From Tahibacter aquaticus (GTDB lineage Bacteria > Pseudomonadota > Gammaproteobacteria > Xanthomonadales > Rhodanobacteraceae), in NCBI RefSeq assembly GCF_004363655.1, contig NZ_SNZH01000007.1, positions 1-64,000 on the forward strand: a stretch of DNA of 64,000 nt, read 5' to 3'. Shown piece by piece: positions 25,253 through 35,149 of the stretch (positions are counted from its first letter, which is position 1; each line of letters begins with the position of its first letter). A model generated the notes under the pieces. That model saw only the letters and a program-made list of their open reading frames with translations. It had not been told where the DNA came from and made no database searches. Position numbers and translations under genes: made by a program.

Positions 25253-26065
25253 TCAGCTCCCGAACAGTCGCGACAGGATGCCTTTCTTAGGCGCGTCGAG
25301 AAAACGCATCGGCCGTTCCTCGCCGAGCAGGCGTGCGACCGCGTCTTCGTAGGCATGGCCGGCGTGGGAGTTCTCGTCCAGGATCACCGGCACGCCGGCA
25401 TTGGACGCAGCCAGCACGCCTTCGGATTCCGGAATCACGCCCAGCACTTCGATGCCGAGGATTTCCTTGACGTCGTCGATGCTCATCATGTCGCCCGCGG
25501 CAACCCGGGTGGGGTTGTAGCGCGTCAGCAGCAGGTGCTGTGCCACCGGATCGCCGCCGTTTTCCGCGCGCTTCGTCTTCGACGACAACAGGCCGAGGAT
25601 GCGGTCAGAGTCGCGTACCGACGACACTTCCGGATTGACCACGACGATGGCACGGTCGGCGAAATACATGGCCAGGAACGCGCCCTTCTCGATGCCCGCC
25701 GGGGAATCGCACAGCACGTAGTCGAAGCCTTCTTCCTTCAGATCGTTGAGCACGCGCTCCACGCCTTCCTTGGTCAGCGCGTCCTTGTCGCGCGTCTGCG
25801 AGGCGGCCAGCACGTGCAGGTTGTCGTAGCGCTTGTCCTTGATCAGCGCCTGTTTCAACGTGCATTCCTGGTGGATCACGTTGACGAAGTCGTACACGAC
25901 CCGGCGTTCGCAGCCCATGATCAGGTCGAGGTTGCGCAGGCCGACGTCGAAGTCGATGACCGCGACCTTCTTGCCTCGCTTGGCAAGGCCCACCGCAACC
26001 GAGGCGCTGGACGTGGTCTTGCCGACTCCGCCCTTGCCGGAGGTGACGACGATGAATTCTGTCAA
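25253..26065 (-). CDS. minD: Septum site-determining ATPase MinD
   Basis: 270 residues, full length. Deviant Walker A KGGVGKTT at residues 11-18, [11 protein letters not shown], and switch [12 protein letters not shown]. The C-terminal [15 protein letters not shown] holds the amphipathic membrane-targeting helix. It binds the membrane as an ATP dimer, recruits MinC to block FtsZ assembly and is released by MinE. Middle gene of the minC-minD-minE operon, 38 bases after minC. Confidence 0.97.
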   Translation of the reverse strand: MTEFIVVTSGKGGVGKTTSSASVAVGLAKRGKKVAVIDFDVGLRNLDLIMGCERRVVYDFVNVIHQECTLKQALIKDKRYDNLHVLAASQTRDKDALTKEGVERVLNDLKEEGFDYVLCDSPAGIEKGAFLAMYFADRAIVVVNPEVSSVRDSDRILGLLSSKTKRAENGGDPVAQHLLLTRYNPTRVAAGDMMSIDDVKEILGIEVLGVIPESEGVLAASNAGVPVILDENSHAGHAYEDAVARLLGEERPMRFLDAPKKGILSRLFGS

Positions 26066-26103
26066 GTTACTCTCTCCACAATTGGCTCTTGTCGCTTTCT
26101 ACG

Positions 26104-26874
26104 CTACGGACCGAGCCTGGCCAGCAGCAGCTTCTCCCCCTCCAGCCATACTTGCACGGGTTTACCGCGCAGGTCAGCCGGTATGTCTTCGAATACGCGG
26201 TAATGGCCGGCGATGGAAACCAGCTCCGCCTGGAAATCCTGGCAATAGATGCGCGCGCTGGCGTCGCCCTGGGCGCCGGCAACGGCCTTGCCGCGCAGCG
26301 CCGCATAGACGTGCACCGAACCGTCGGCGATCACTTCGGCGCCGTTTCCGACGACGGCAGTGATGACCAGATCGGTGCCGCGCGCATACACCTGCTGGCC
26401 CGAACGCACCGGCTGTGTCTGCAGCTGGCTGGCCGGTCCGCGGCTGCCTGCGCTTGGTGGCGGCGGGGTAGCACGGGCAGGCGCGGGCGCTGGGGCAGCG
26501 GTGGCCGGCACGCTTTCGGCGCTGCCGCCGTTTTCGTAGGCGGCACGGAATTTGGCAAAAAGCGGCAGATCCAGCGCGCGCGCCAGCGCCTCGTTTTCGC
26601 TGGTGCCGTAGGCCAGGCCCACCGGCAGCATGCCGCTGTCACGGATGGTCTGCAGCAGGCCGCGCACGCGTTCCGCGTCGGGCAGCTGCGCCAGGTGGCT
26701 GAGGTCGAGCACCACCGGTGTGCGCTGGAACAGTTGCGGTGCGGTATCGAGCTTGGCCTTCAGTTCCTGCGCCAGACTGGCGTCGTCGAGCGTCTTCAGG
26801 CGCAGGTTGGCAATGCCTACCTGGCCGAACTTCAGCTCGCCGACCGGCTCGTAATTGGGCAGGGTCCGCGCCAT
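26104..26874 (-). CDS. minC: Septum site-determining protein MinC
   Basis: 256 residues. N-terminal FtsZ-antagonist domain (1-105: LDTAPQLFQRTPVVLDLSHL), an Ala/Pro linker (about 118-150), and the C-terminal beta-helix that binds MinD (VRSGQQVYARGTDLVITAVV, GAEVIADGSVHVYAALRGKA, then YCQDFQAELVSIAGHYRV). Inhibits Z-ring formation away from midcell. Only 4 bases separate it from the upstream GNAT gene, so that gene probably heads the operon. Confidence 0.95.
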   Translation of the reverse strand: MARTLPNYEPVGELKFGQVGIANLRLKTLDDASLAQELKAKLDTAPQLFQRTPVVLDLSHLAQLPDAERVRGLLQTIRDSGMLPVGLAYGTSENEALARALDLPLFAKFRAAYENGGSAESVPATAAPAPAPARATPPPPSAGSRGPASQLQTQPVRSGQQVYARGTDLVITAVVGNGAEVIADGSVHVYAALRGKAVAGAQGDASARIYCQDFQAELVSIAGHYRVFEDIPADLRGKPVQVWLEGEKLLLARLGP

Positions 26875-26878
26875 CGGC

Positions 26879-27493
26879 TCAAAGCCCGCCGGCGGCGCGG
26901 CGCGGGGCGGCGCTGCCCTGGCGCTTGCGCTGGGCCAGCCAGGGCTGGTTCGGCAGTTGCCCGGTCGGGCCGTCCAGATAGGTGCTGCGGACGAAGTCGA
27001 AGCTGGGCAGGTCTTTCGCCAGCAGGCTTACGCGCTTGCCCAGGCCGGGCATGATCTGCTGGCCGACTTCATTGAAACCGTAGGTGCCGTGGAACAGCAC
27101 CGACACGTCGTCGCGGGGTTCGAGGAAGACTTCGCAGGACAGTACCGGCACGCGCACTTCGGAAAAGCTGGTCGCGTCGGCATAGAAGATGCGGCCCAGC
27201 CCCAGGCCGCGATAAGGCTTGGCGATGACGATGCGGTCGATATAGGCAAAAGCCGCATAGCGCTCGCAAAACCAGCGGTAGTTCGGACTGTCGTAGTCGC
27301 TGCCTTCGCGCATGGCCATGAGGAAGCCGGCGATATGGCCTTCCACTTCGGCGACGCGGAAATAGTCCGCATTGTCAAAAAACCAGCGGATTCGGTTCGA
27401 ATCCAGGATGAGAATGGTCGGGCCGGCGGCGTTGTTCAGTGCAAGGACGGAATCCAGCTCGTGCTCGCGCACGTCGCGGATGGCGATGGCCAT
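26879..27493 (-). CDS. GNAT family N-acetyltransferase upstream of minC
   Basis: 204 residues from the ATG at 27493 (GGAG at good spacing; the frame extends upstream without support). MAIAIRDVREHELDSVLALN opening, IDRIVIAKPYRGLGLGRIFY as the acetyl-CoA loop (R-G-L-G-x-G), and FHGTYGFNEVGQQ as the closing motif. This GNAT subgroup often ends in a DUF-like basic tail, here PNQPWLAQRKRQG. It directly precedes minC with a 4-base gap, which suggests cotranscription; a role in division is possible but unproven. Confidence 0.82.
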   Translation of the reverse strand: MAIAIRDVREHELDSVLALNNAAGPTILILDSNRIRWFFDNADYFRVAEVEGHIAGFLMAMREGSDYDSPNYRWFCERYAAFAYIDRIVIAKPYRGLGLGRIFYADATSFSEVRVPVLSCEVFLEPRDDVSVLFHGTYGFNEVGQQIMPGLGKRVSLLAKDLPSFDFVRSTYLDGPTGQLPNQPWLAQRKRQGSAAPRRAAGGL

Positions 27494-27804
27494 TCGTTGC
27501 TCCAGCGGTATTGCGGGGCGGCCTACCGACGGCGCCCACGGACTGCGGAAGTATCGCATGCGGCTGGGGCGGTAGCCATGAGGCGGCGCGCCGGCGCCCG
27601 GCCGGGAATGTTAAGGAATGGTAGGCAGTTGCCGGCCAGTGGCGCAGATCGGCTGCCCCAGGCTGCTGCGCCGGTCGCTGCGACCGGTCCCGCCCGCCGC
27701 AAACCGGCCGCCGGTTGCGCATTTTTGCCACGCGGCACGGCGTCTGGCTGGCCAGATGACTTAGGACAGGTACGGCAACCCCCTGTCGCGCCTATCATTC
27801 GCCC

Positions 27805-28971
27805 ATGCAGATCGCCCAGATCAACCATATCCGCCTGTTGCGCTACGCCGGTCTGTTTACCTATGTATCCGTGGGCACGCCGCTGGTGCGCTATCACGAT
27901 CTGGTGATCGAGCTGACCCAGGAAGGCCGGCCGCTGTGGCATCTGAGCGCCTGGGTGCTGTGCTATCTGCTGTTCGGACTGCTGTTCTGGCTGCTGCTGC
28001 TGAAACTCGGCAGCCGCCGCTTCGCACCGCTGAAGATCGGTCTGCTGGTGGTGCTGATCGGGCTGGCCATGGCCATAGGCTGGTTCAGCAAAAGCGGGCT
28101 CAGCGCGATGTTGCTGGTCGGACTGTCGATGGTCCTGCCCTGGCTGATGCCGTTGCGCATCGCCCTGGTCAGCATGGTGCTGCAGAACTACGCCCTGGTA
28201 CCGGTTTTCGCCACGCTGCCGGACTACACGCTGGGCCTGGCCGTGCTGCAATCGAGCTTCTACCTGGGCTTTTCCGCGCTGGTGTTCTTCACCTCGCTGA
28301 TTGCGCGGCAGCAGTCCGAGGCGCGCGACGAACAGCGCCGGCTCAATTCCGAATTGCGCGCGACGCGCGCGCTGCTGGCCGAATCCAGCCGCATTGCCGA
28401 ACGCCTGCGCATTGCGCGCGAGCTGCACGATCTGGTCGGCCACCACCTGACCGCACTCAGCCTCAATCTCGAAGTGGCCAGCCACCTGGTACAGCAGCCG
28501 GCGCAGGAACATGTGCGCAAGGCCCAGTCGGTGGCCAAGCTGCTGCTGGCCGACGTTCGCGAAGTGGTCAGCCAGATGCGCGACGACGATCGCATCGACC
28601 TGAGCCAGGCACTGAGCAACCTGATCGAAGGCGTGCCGCAGCTGGACATACAGCTGGAGCTGCCGCCGCGCTTCGGCGTCGACGATCCGCACCGCGCCCA
28701 CGTGCTGTTGCGTTGTGCCCAGGAAATCATCACCAATACCGTGCGCCATGCCGGCGCGCGTACGCTGTGGCTGAGTTTCGAGCAGGTCGGCGACGAACTC
28801 GTCATCCATGCCCGCGACGACGGCCGCGGCAGCGACAAACTCACGCCGGGCAACGGCCTGGCCGGCATGCGCGAACGCCTGGCCCAGTTCGGCGGACGCT
28901 TGAACATCACTACGGCGCGGGACCGGGGTTTTGCCCTGGATGCCTGGCTGCCCTTGGAGACAACTGCATGA
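27805..28971 (+). CDS. Sensor histidine kinase, HisKA_3 (DesK/NarX-type)
   Basis: 388 residues. Residues 45-165 hold five or six membrane helices (VLCYLLFGLLFWLLLLKL, IGLLVVLIGLAMAIGW, SMVLPWLMPLRIALVS). A coiled linker (170-200) leads to the HisKA_3 dimerisation helix with the phospho-acceptor His208 in ARELHDLVGHHLTAL. The HATPase domain carries NTVRHAGA (N box) and DDGRGSDKLTPGNGLAGM (G boxes). The signal is probably membrane-linked. ATGA overlap with the response regulator gene downstream. Confidence 0.9.
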   Translation: MQIAQINHIRLLRYAGLFTYVSVGTPLVRYHDLVIELTQEGRPLWHLSAWVLCYLLFGLLFWLLLLKLGSRRFAPLKIGLLVVLIGLAMAIGWFSKSGLSAMLLVGLSMVLPWLMPLRIALVSMVLQNYALVPVFATLPDYTLGLAVLQSSFYLGFSALVFFTSLIARQQSEARDEQRRLNSELRATRALLAESSRIAERLRIARELHDLVGHHLTALSLNLEVASHLVQQPAQEHVRKAQSVAKLLLADVREVVSQMRDDDRIDLSQALSNLIEGVPQLDIQLELPPRFGVDDPHRAHVLLRCAQEIITNTVRHAGARTLWLSFEQVGDELVIHARDDGRGSDKLTPGNGLAGMRERLAQFGGRLNITTARDRGFALDAWLPLETTA

Positions 28972-29609
28972 TTTCAGTCTTGCTGGTGGACGATCAGACC
29001 CTGGTGCGCCAGGGCATTCGCAGCCTGCTGGAGCTTTCCGACGATATCCGCGTCATTGCCGAGGCCGCCGACGGCGCGCAGGCAGTGGAGATGATTCCGC
29101 AGAAAAAACCCGATGTGGTTCTGCTGGATCTGCGCATGCCTGGCATGAGCGGTATCGACGTACTGAACCATCTGGCCCAGGCCAACCAGCTGCCGGCGAC
29201 CATCATCCTGACCACCTTCGACGACGACCAGCTGGTGCTGGCCGGCCTGAAGGCCGGTGCGCGCGGCTATCTGCTCAAGGACGTGTCACTGGAACAACTG
29301 GTCGATGCGGTCAAGACGGTTGCCGCCGGCGGTTCGCTGGTCGCGCCGGTCGTCACCCAGCGTCTGCTGCTGGGCCTGGAACGCATGCACAACGAATTCG
29401 TCAGCCTCGACCGGCCCGATCCGCTGACCGAGCGCGAAACCGAAATCCTGCGCCTGATGGCCGGCGGCTACAGCAACAAGGAAATCGCCAATTCGCTCGG
29501 CGTGGCCGAGGGCACGGTGAAGAACCACGTGTCGAATATTCTTTCCAAGCTCGGCGTGCGCGACCGCACGCGTGCCGTACTCAAGGCGTTCGAGCTGGGC
29601 ATAGTCTGA
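28968..29609 (+). CDS. Response regulator, NarL/FixJ family
   Basis: 213 residues from the ATG at 28968, four bases before the kinase stop codon ends. Receiver domain 1-120 with acidic pocket (VDDQ, residues 8-9), phospho-acceptor Asp54 (VLLDLRMPG) and conserved Lys in YLLKDVS. LuxR-type helix-turn-helix at about 150-210 (LTERETEILRLMAGGYSNKE, VKNHVSNILSKLGVRDR). It is the cognate partner of the kinase encoded just upstream; target genes are not evident. Confidence 0.93.
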   Translation: MISVLLVDDQTLVRQGIRSLLELSDDIRVIAEAADGAQAVEMIPQKKPDVVLLDLRMPGMSGIDVLNHLAQANQLPATIILTTFDDDQLVLAGLKAGARGYLLKDVSLEQLVDAVKTVAAGGSLVAPVVTQRLLLGLERMHNEFVSLDRPDPLTERETEILRLMAGGYSNKEIANSLGVAEGTVKNHVSNILSKLGVRDRTRAVLKAFELGIV

Positions 29610-29949
29610 ACCGCGCGGCGCGGGCGGCGTTGCCGCGCTTGCGGGACCGCGCCGGCTGTGCCGCCGGCAATTTTTGCCGTTGGCCCGAACGGTCTGCGCA
29701 ATCTGCTTTTGTTACAAGGAATTACAGTCTTGCGACGGGGCATCCGCGGCCGCGTCAAGGCCTGCTGGCGGAGCGATTCAGGTAATAGCCATCGTGATCC
29801 GGAGCAAGTACCATGCGCGACTCGGCGATTCCGGTCTGCGTCGTCTAACGGCGTGCCAGCGTCACCGCTTTTGGTGGATATTTCGATCGTTGTGATAAGG
29901 CAGTGGCGGTCACAGGCCGCCCGGCAGATTAGTCCTGGAGACATCTGGA
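29610..29949. other. 340-base intergenic stretch
   Basis: No gene is supported. The first 60 bases are GC-rich and could fold past the regulator gene; the rest includes an AT-richer patch (TTTTGTTACAAGGAATTACAG near 29708). The last part must hold the promoter and ribosome site (CCTGGAGAC) of the SRPBCC gene. No clear promoter or conserved element was seen. Confidence 0.4.
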
Positions 29950-31182
29950 ATGACGCGTATTCTTGAGTTCATTGTGGCCGCGGTCATCGTGTTCGCGCTG
30001 GCCGTGATCATTGGGGTGGCGCTGCCATCCTCCGGTCACATCGAACGCAGCGTGGACATCAGTCACAACACGCGCCACATCGGCGACATGCTGAGCAACT
30101 ACCGCCGCTACGCCGATTGGGGCGTGGTGCGCATGCTCGACAACAAGGCCCAGTTCGCCCTGGAAGGTCCGGACTTCGGCAAGGGCGCCAAGGTCGTCTG
30201 GACCAGCACCAAGCCCAACCCGGGCAACGGCAGCTACGAAGTGACCGAGAAGGACGGCGACAAGAGCATCGTCTGGAAGGTCGACAACCTGTGGAACGGC
30301 ACGAACAAGCACTACACGATCACCCTGGAGCCGCAGAAGAACGGCCGCATCACCAAGGTGACCTGGGCCTATGACGTCGACTACGGCTGGGACCTGATCG
30401 CGCGCTATTCGGGCCTGTACATCAACGGCGACCCGGCCACCCAGATCCAGCTGCACCTGGCCAGCCTGCAGCAGCAGATGGCGGCGATCCCGAACGTGGA
30501 CTACACCACGACCGAAATCTTCGTCGCCGACGTGCAGGGCCAGCCGCAATTGGTGGTGCCGACCCAGGCGCCGCGCAGCCTCGACGAAGTCGCTGCCGCG
30601 ACCGACACGGCGATGAAGGAAATCGCCGCCGTCATGAAGATCCAGAAGATCAATCCCGCCGGCCCGCGCCATACCACGACCGTGGAGTGGGGCGATGAGA
30701 ACTACGTATTCGACGTCGGCCAGCCGGTCGACAGCGCCAACCTGAAGATCGACGGCAAGGACTACGTCATTGGCCCGGCCATGCCGCAGGCCGTGCAGAC
30801 TGCCGAAGAAAGCGAAGCCGCTGCGCCGCTGCCGGGCAACATGGATCGCAAGGGCAACCTCGTCGTCACCGACAAGGTCGTCGCACGCACCGGCTACAAC
30901 GGCAAGGCCCTGGTCACCACCTGGGTGGGCAGCCCCGCCGGCCTGCCGCTGATGCGCCTGTCGCTGAAGGCGTATGCCATGGCCATGGGCTATCGCTTCA
31001 ACGAGAACGCCAATCGCTATTTCGACGTGATGCTGACCGATCCGGCTACCGTTGCCGACGACGAGCAGCAGTTCAAGGTGTACCTGCCCATCCTCGACAA
31101 CGCCGTGGCGAACGAGCCGGCAGCAGCTCCGCCTGCACCGGCAGCTCCGCCCGCGCCGGCCGCCGCGGGTGGCCAGCACTGA
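29950..31182 (+). CDS. SRPBCC/START-like membrane-anchored protein
   Basis: 410 residues. One N-terminal membrane helix (ILEFIVAAVIVFALAVIIGV), then a polyketide cyclase/START-like domain at about 30-190 (HIERSVDISHNTRHIGDMLS, YRRYADWG, GSYEVTEKDGDKSIVWKV), then a second alpha/beta region from 230 with a GyrI-like appearance (GKALVTTWVGSP, FNENANRYFDVML). A Pro/Ala-rich tail closes it. Such proteins bind hydrophobic ligands; function here is unknown. Good terminator downstream. Confidence 0.7.
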   Translation: MTRILEFIVAAVIVFALAVIIGVALPSSGHIERSVDISHNTRHIGDMLSNYRRYADWGVVRMLDNKAQFALEGPDFGKGAKVVWTSTKPNPGNGSYEVTEKDGDKSIVWKVDNLWNGTNKHYTITLEPQKNGRITKVTWAYDVDYGWDLIARYSGLYINGDPATQIQLHLASLQQQMAAIPNVDYTTTEIFVADVQGQPQLVVPTQAPRSLDEVAAATDTAMKEIAAVMKIQKINPAGPRHTTTVEWGDENYVFDVGQPVDSANLKIDGKDYVIGPAMPQAVQTAEESEAAAPLPGNMDRKGNLVVTDKVVARTGYNGKALVTTWVGSPAGLPLMRLSLKAYAMAMGYRFNENANRYFDVMLTDPATVADDEQQFKVYLPILDNAVANEPAAAPPAPAAPPAPAAAGGQH

Positions 31183-31209
31183 TCGCAGCGCGGCAGCGTT
31201 GAAAGAAAG

Positions 31210-31234
31210 CCCCCGCCTCGCGGGGGTTTTTTTT
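31210..31234 (+). terminator. Intrinsic terminator after the SRPBCC gene
   Basis: CCCCCGC-CTC-GCGGGGG followed by eight T residues, 27 bases past the stop codon. Textbook Rho-independent terminator. The remaining part of the gap (31235-31580) holds no supported gene and should contain the promoter of the downstream ABC operon. Confidence 0.93.
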
Positions 31235-31580
31235 GCGCGTATTTCCACAATGGGGCGAGTCCGCCGGCTATCGCCGGGCCGGTCTGCACCATGCCTGGTG
31301 TGCTGGCCGGCCAACGCGCTGTGCCGACAGCGAAACCCCTGTGCCGCAGGGCCATTCGTCTCCGCCGCTGGCCGCGGGAACTTTTTTTCGGCTTTGCGGT
31401 ACATTGCCAGGCGCTCCGTCACCGATCCGCATCCTGGCATGGCCAGCTCCGCGAACGGTCTGGCCGGTATCGCGCGCCGGCCTGGGGACAGCGCCGGTAA
31501 AACCATCGTCGTTCCGCTCGTGCGTGCAGGTCTGCACGTCCGGGCAGCGGCTTGCACAGCAATTCATGGGTGACCTGACG

Positions 31581-32519
31581 ATGATTGAAACTTCCCAATT
31601 GACCAAGCGCTACGGCCAGTTCACCGCCGTCGACGGCATTTCGTTCAAGGTGCAACCGGGCGAGGTGCTGGGTTTTCTCGGCCCCAACGGCGCCGGCAAA
31701 TCCACCACCATGAAGATGATCGCGGGCTTTCTCGCGCCCACCGCGGGCAGCGCCAAGGTCTGCGGCTTCGATGTGGAATCCCAGCCCATCCAGGCCAAGC
31801 GCGCGCTGGGCTACCTGCCCGAAGGCGCGCCCAGCTACGGCGAAATGAAACCGCGTGCCTTTCTCGAATTCGTCGCCGACGTACGCGGCATGAGCGGCGA
31901 GCAGAAGAAAAAGCGCATCGACGACGTGATCGGACGGCTGCAGCTGGAGTCGGTACTGGCACAGTCCATCGACACCTTGTCCAAGGGCTTCAAGCGCCGC
32001 GTCGGCCTGGCCCAGGCCATCCTGCACGACCCGCCCGCGCTGATCCTGGACGAGCCGACCGACGGCCTCGATCCCAACCAGAAACACGAAGTACGCGCCC
32101 TGATCAACGCCATGGCGCACGACAAAATCATCGTCATCTCCACGCATATCCTCGAAGAGGTGCATGCGGTCTGCACGCGCGCCGTGGTCATTGCCGGCGG
32201 CAAGCTGCTGGCGGATGCGACGCCGGCGGAACTGGAAGCGCGTTCGCGCTATCACGGCGCGGTGTCGCTGACTGCAGTCAATACCGGCGCGGCGCGCCAG
32301 GCGCTGGCCCGCGTCGCCGACATCGAGAGCATCGAGATCGACCCGCAGGACCACCGCATCACTGCTTTTCCGAAGAAAGGCCGCGCGATCTTCATGCCGA
32401 TCAGCGACGTGCTGAAGTCGCAGAACATCGAGGTGAGCGAGCTGCAGCTGGAAAGCGGCCGCCTCGACGAAGTATTCCGCAGCATCACCCTGCCGGAAGC
32501 CAAGGAGGCCAGCGCATGA
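31581..32519 (+). CDS. ABC transporter ATP-binding protein (GldA-like)
   Basis: 312 residues from the ATG at 31581 (MIETSQLTKRYGQF); an in-frame ATG at 31566 adds five residues. Walker A GPNGAGKST at about 37-45, signature region LSKGFKRRVGLAQAI, Walker B LILDEPTDGLDPNQ and the switch His in ISTHILEEV. First gene of a four-gene ABC-2/GldG/DUF4340 operon widespread in Gram-negatives and related to the gliding GldAFG transporter. Overlaps the permease gene by four bases. Confidence 0.9.
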   Translation: MIETSQLTKRYGQFTAVDGISFKVQPGEVLGFLGPNGAGKSTTMKMIAGFLAPTAGSAKVCGFDVESQPIQAKRALGYLPEGAPSYGEMKPRAFLEFVADVRGMSGEQKKKRIDDVIGRLQLESVLAQSIDTLSKGFKRRVGLAQAILHDPPALILDEPTDGLDPNQKHEVRALINAMAHDKIIVISTHILEEVHAVCTRAVVIAGGKLLADATPAELEARSRYHGAVSLTAVNTGAARQALARVADIESIEIDPQDHRITAFPKKGRAIFMPISDVLKSQNIEVSELQLESGRLDEVFRSITLPEAKEASA

Positions 32520-33250
32520 ATCCCGTCGTCACTGTCTTCCGGCGCGAACTGGCCAGTTATTTCGCCACGCCGGTCGCTTATGTCTTCATCGTCATTTTCC
32601 TGCTGCTGGCCGGCGCGTTGACCTTCTACTACGGCGGCTTCTTCGAGCGCGGCCAGGCTGACCTGCAGCCGTTCTTCATCTATCACCCGTGGCTGTACCT
32701 GTTCCTGGTGCCGGCCATCGGCATGCGCCTGTGGGCCGAGGAGCGCAAGAGCGGCACCATCGAGCTGCTGCTGACCCTGCCCATCACCATGTGGCAGGCG
32801 GTGCTGGCCAAGTTCCTCGCCGCCTGGGCCTTCGTCGGCATCGCGCTGGCGCTGACCTTCCCGATCTGGATCACAGTCAACTACCTGGGCGAACCCGACA
32901 ACGGCGTCATCGTCGCCAGCTATCTCGGCAGCCTGCTGATGGCCGGCGCGTTCCTCGCCATCGGCTCCTGCCTGTCGGCGGCGACACGCAACCAGGTGGT
33001 CGCTTTCATCCTGACGGTCGTTATCTGTTTTCTGCTGCTGATGGCCGGATTCCCGCTGGTACAGGGTTTTTTCCAGTCGCTGCTGCCGCAGGGTGCGGTC
33101 GATGCGATCGCAGGGCTCAGCCTCTATACCCATTTCATTGCCATTGCCAAAGGCGTGGTCGATCTGCGCGACCTGATCTATTTCGCGCTGACCATCGGCG
33201 TGTGGCTGTACGCCACCGCCATCGTCATCGATCTGAAAAAGGCCGACTGA
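32516..33250 (+). CDS. ABC-2 type permease (GldF-like)
   Basis: 244 residues with six membrane helices (FATPVAYVFIVIFLLLAGA, WLYLFLVPAIGMRLWAEERK, FLAAWAFVGIALALTFPIW and three more). The WAEERKSGTIELLLTLPI segment is the cytoplasmic coupling region conserved in GldF/ABC-2 permeases. Its start overlaps the ATPase stop codon. Forms the membrane channel with the ATPase encoded upstream. Confidence 0.9.
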   Translation: MNPVVTVFRRELASYFATPVAYVFIVIFLLLAGALTFYYGGFFERGQADLQPFFIYHPWLYLFLVPAIGMRLWAEERKSGTIELLLTLPITMWQAVLAKFLAAWAFVGIALALTFPIWITVNYLGEPDNGVIVASYLGSLLMAGAFLAIGSCLSAATRNQVVAFILTVVICFLLLMAGFPLVQGFFQSLLPQGAVDAIAGLSLYTHFIAIAKGVVDLRDLIYFALTIGVWLYATAIVIDLKKAD

Positions 33251-33263
33251 GGAAGCAACCGCC

Positions 33264-35138
33264 ATGGCATTCAATCGCAAAACCCTGACCGGCAGCGCGC
33301 TGCTGATCCTCGCCATCCTGTTCGTCGCCGTCGTGCTGATCAGCAACCTGCTGTTCCGCGGCGCCCGCATGGATCTGACCCAGAGCAACTTGTATACCTT
33401 GTCGGAAGGCACGCGCAACCAGCTGTCCAAGCTGGAAGAGCCTATCCAGCTCACCTTGTATTTCTCCGACAAGAGCACCGCCGAAGCCGCCAGCAACGAC
33501 GCCCGGGCGCTGCGCGGCTACTACCCGCGCGTGCGCGAACTGCTGGAGGAAATCGCTGCGCGTTCCGGCGGCAAGATCCACCTCAAGGTGATCGACCCGC
33601 TGCCCTTCTCCGAAGACGAGGACAACGCCGTTGCTGCCGGCATCCAGGGCCTGCCGTTCGGCCCGGCCGGCGAAAACGTCTTCCTCGGCCTGGTCGGCAG
33701 CAATTCCACCAGCGGCGAAGCGAAGATTCCGCTGTTCGATCCGGGCCGGGAAAACCTGGCCGAGTACGACATCGCCAAGCTCATTCACGATCTTTCCGTC
33801 AGCAAGAAGCCGGCGGTTGCCTTCATCAGCAGCCTGCCCATGACGATGGGCTTCGATCAGGCCACGCGCCAGATGCGCCAGCCCTGGGCGGTGTATACGG
33901 AACTGTCGCAGCTGTTCGATCTGCGCCAGATGAATGCAGCCGCGCTGAAGACCATCGACAAAGACATCAACGTCGTGGTGCTGGTACACCCCAAGGATCT
34001 CAGCGACGACGCCTTGTATGCCATCGACCAGTTCGTGCTGCGCGGCGGCCATCTGCTGGTATTCGTCGATCCGAACGCGGAACTGGACGAATCCGGCGCT
34101 GATCCGGAAAACCCGCAGGCCGCCATGCTGGCGGACAAGTCGTCCGACCTGGCCAAGCTGTTCAAGGCCTGGGGCGTGGACTATGCCCGCGACAAGGTAG
34201 TACTGGACAACGCGCACGCCTTGCAGATCCGTGTGGCCCAGGCCGCGCCGCCGGTGCGCCATCTCGGCATTCTCGGCTTCGCGCGCAAAGACCTCAGCAG
34301 CGACGACGTGATCACCGCCAACCTGGCCACGATCAACATGTCCACGGTGGGATATTTTGAATTGTCCAAGGATTCCACGGCCAAGCTGGTGCCGCTGATT
34401 CAGTCCAGCGACCAGTCCATGGCGGTGTCCGCCGACCGGGTCAAGTTCCTGCCCGATCCGGCCGGCCTGCTCGCCGGCTTCCAGCCGACGGGCCAGCCGT
34501 TCGTGCTGGCAGGGCGCCTGGAAGGCGAATTCAAGACCGCGTTTCCCGAACGCAGCGGCGCCGATCACCTGGCCCAGGCCAAGGGCAGGAACGCGATCGT
34601 GCTGTTCGCCGATACCGACATGCTCAGCGACCGGCTCTGGGTCGAAGTGCAGGATTTCTTCGGCCAGCGCGTGATGAATGCCTACGCCAACAACGGCGAC
34701 CTGGTCATCAATGCCGTGGACAACCTGGCCGGCGATTCCGACCTGATTTCCATCCGCGGCCGCGCCACCTCGCAGCGTCCCTTCACCCGCGTCGAGGCGC
34801 TCAAGCGCCAGGCCGACACGGCCTTCCGCAAGAAGGAACAGGACCTGCAGAAAGAACTGTCGGAAACCGAGCGCAAGTTGACTGAACTGCAAAGCGCCAA
34901 AAGCCAGGACCAGGCCATGGTGCTGTCGCCCGAACAAAAGGCAGAACTGGACAATTTCCTCAAGCGCAAAGTCGCCATCCGCAAGGAACTGCGCGATGTG
35001 CGGCGCCAGCTCGATGCCGACATCGAAGCGCTGGGCACGCGCCTTAAATTCCTCAATATCCTGCTGGTGCCGCTGCTGCTGGTGATTGCGGCGCTGGGTT
35101 TTGCCGGCTGGAGCGCCAAGCGGCGCCAGGCCCGCTGA
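33264..35138 (+). CDS. GldG family ABC auxiliary protein
   Basis: 624 residues. N-terminal membrane helix (SALLILAILFVAVVLISNLLF), large extracytoplasmic domain starting RMDLTQSNLYTLSEGTRNQL (the GldG/ABC_transp_aux hallmark), a coiled-coil near 510-590 (KKEQDLQKELSETERKLTEL), and a C-terminal membrane helix (ILLVPLLLVIAALGFAGW) with a basic end. Third gene of the export operon, 13 bases after the permease. Periplasmic partner of the transporter; substrate unknown. Confidence 0.9.
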   Translation: MAFNRKTLTGSALLILAILFVAVVLISNLLFRGARMDLTQSNLYTLSEGTRNQLSKLEEPIQLTLYFSDKSTAEAASNDARALRGYYPRVRELLEEIAARSGGKIHLKVIDPLPFSEDEDNAVAAGIQGLPFGPAGENVFLGLVGSNSTSGEAKIPLFDPGRENLAEYDIAKLIHDLSVSKKPAVAFISSLPMTMGFDQATRQMRQPWAVYTELSQLFDLRQMNAAALKTIDKDINVVVLVHPKDLSDDALYAIDQFVLRGGHLLVFVDPNAELDESGADPENPQAAMLADKSSDLAKLFKAWGVDYARDKVVLDNAHALQIRVAQAAPPVRHLGILGFARKDLSSDDVITANLATINMSTVGYFELSKDSTAKLVPLIQSSDQSMAVSADRVKFLPDPAGLLAGFQPTGQPFVLAGRLEGEFKTAFPERSGADHLAQAKGRNAIVLFADTDMLSDRLWVEVQDFFGQRVMNAYANNGDLVINAVDNLAGDSDLISIRGRATSQRPFTRVEALKRQADTAFRKKEQDLQKELSETERKLTELQSAKSQDQAMVLSPEQKAELDNFLKRKVAIRKELRDVRRQLDADIEALGTRLKFLNILLVPLLLVIAALGFAGWSAKRRQAR

Positions 35139-35149
35139 AGGAGACAGGC

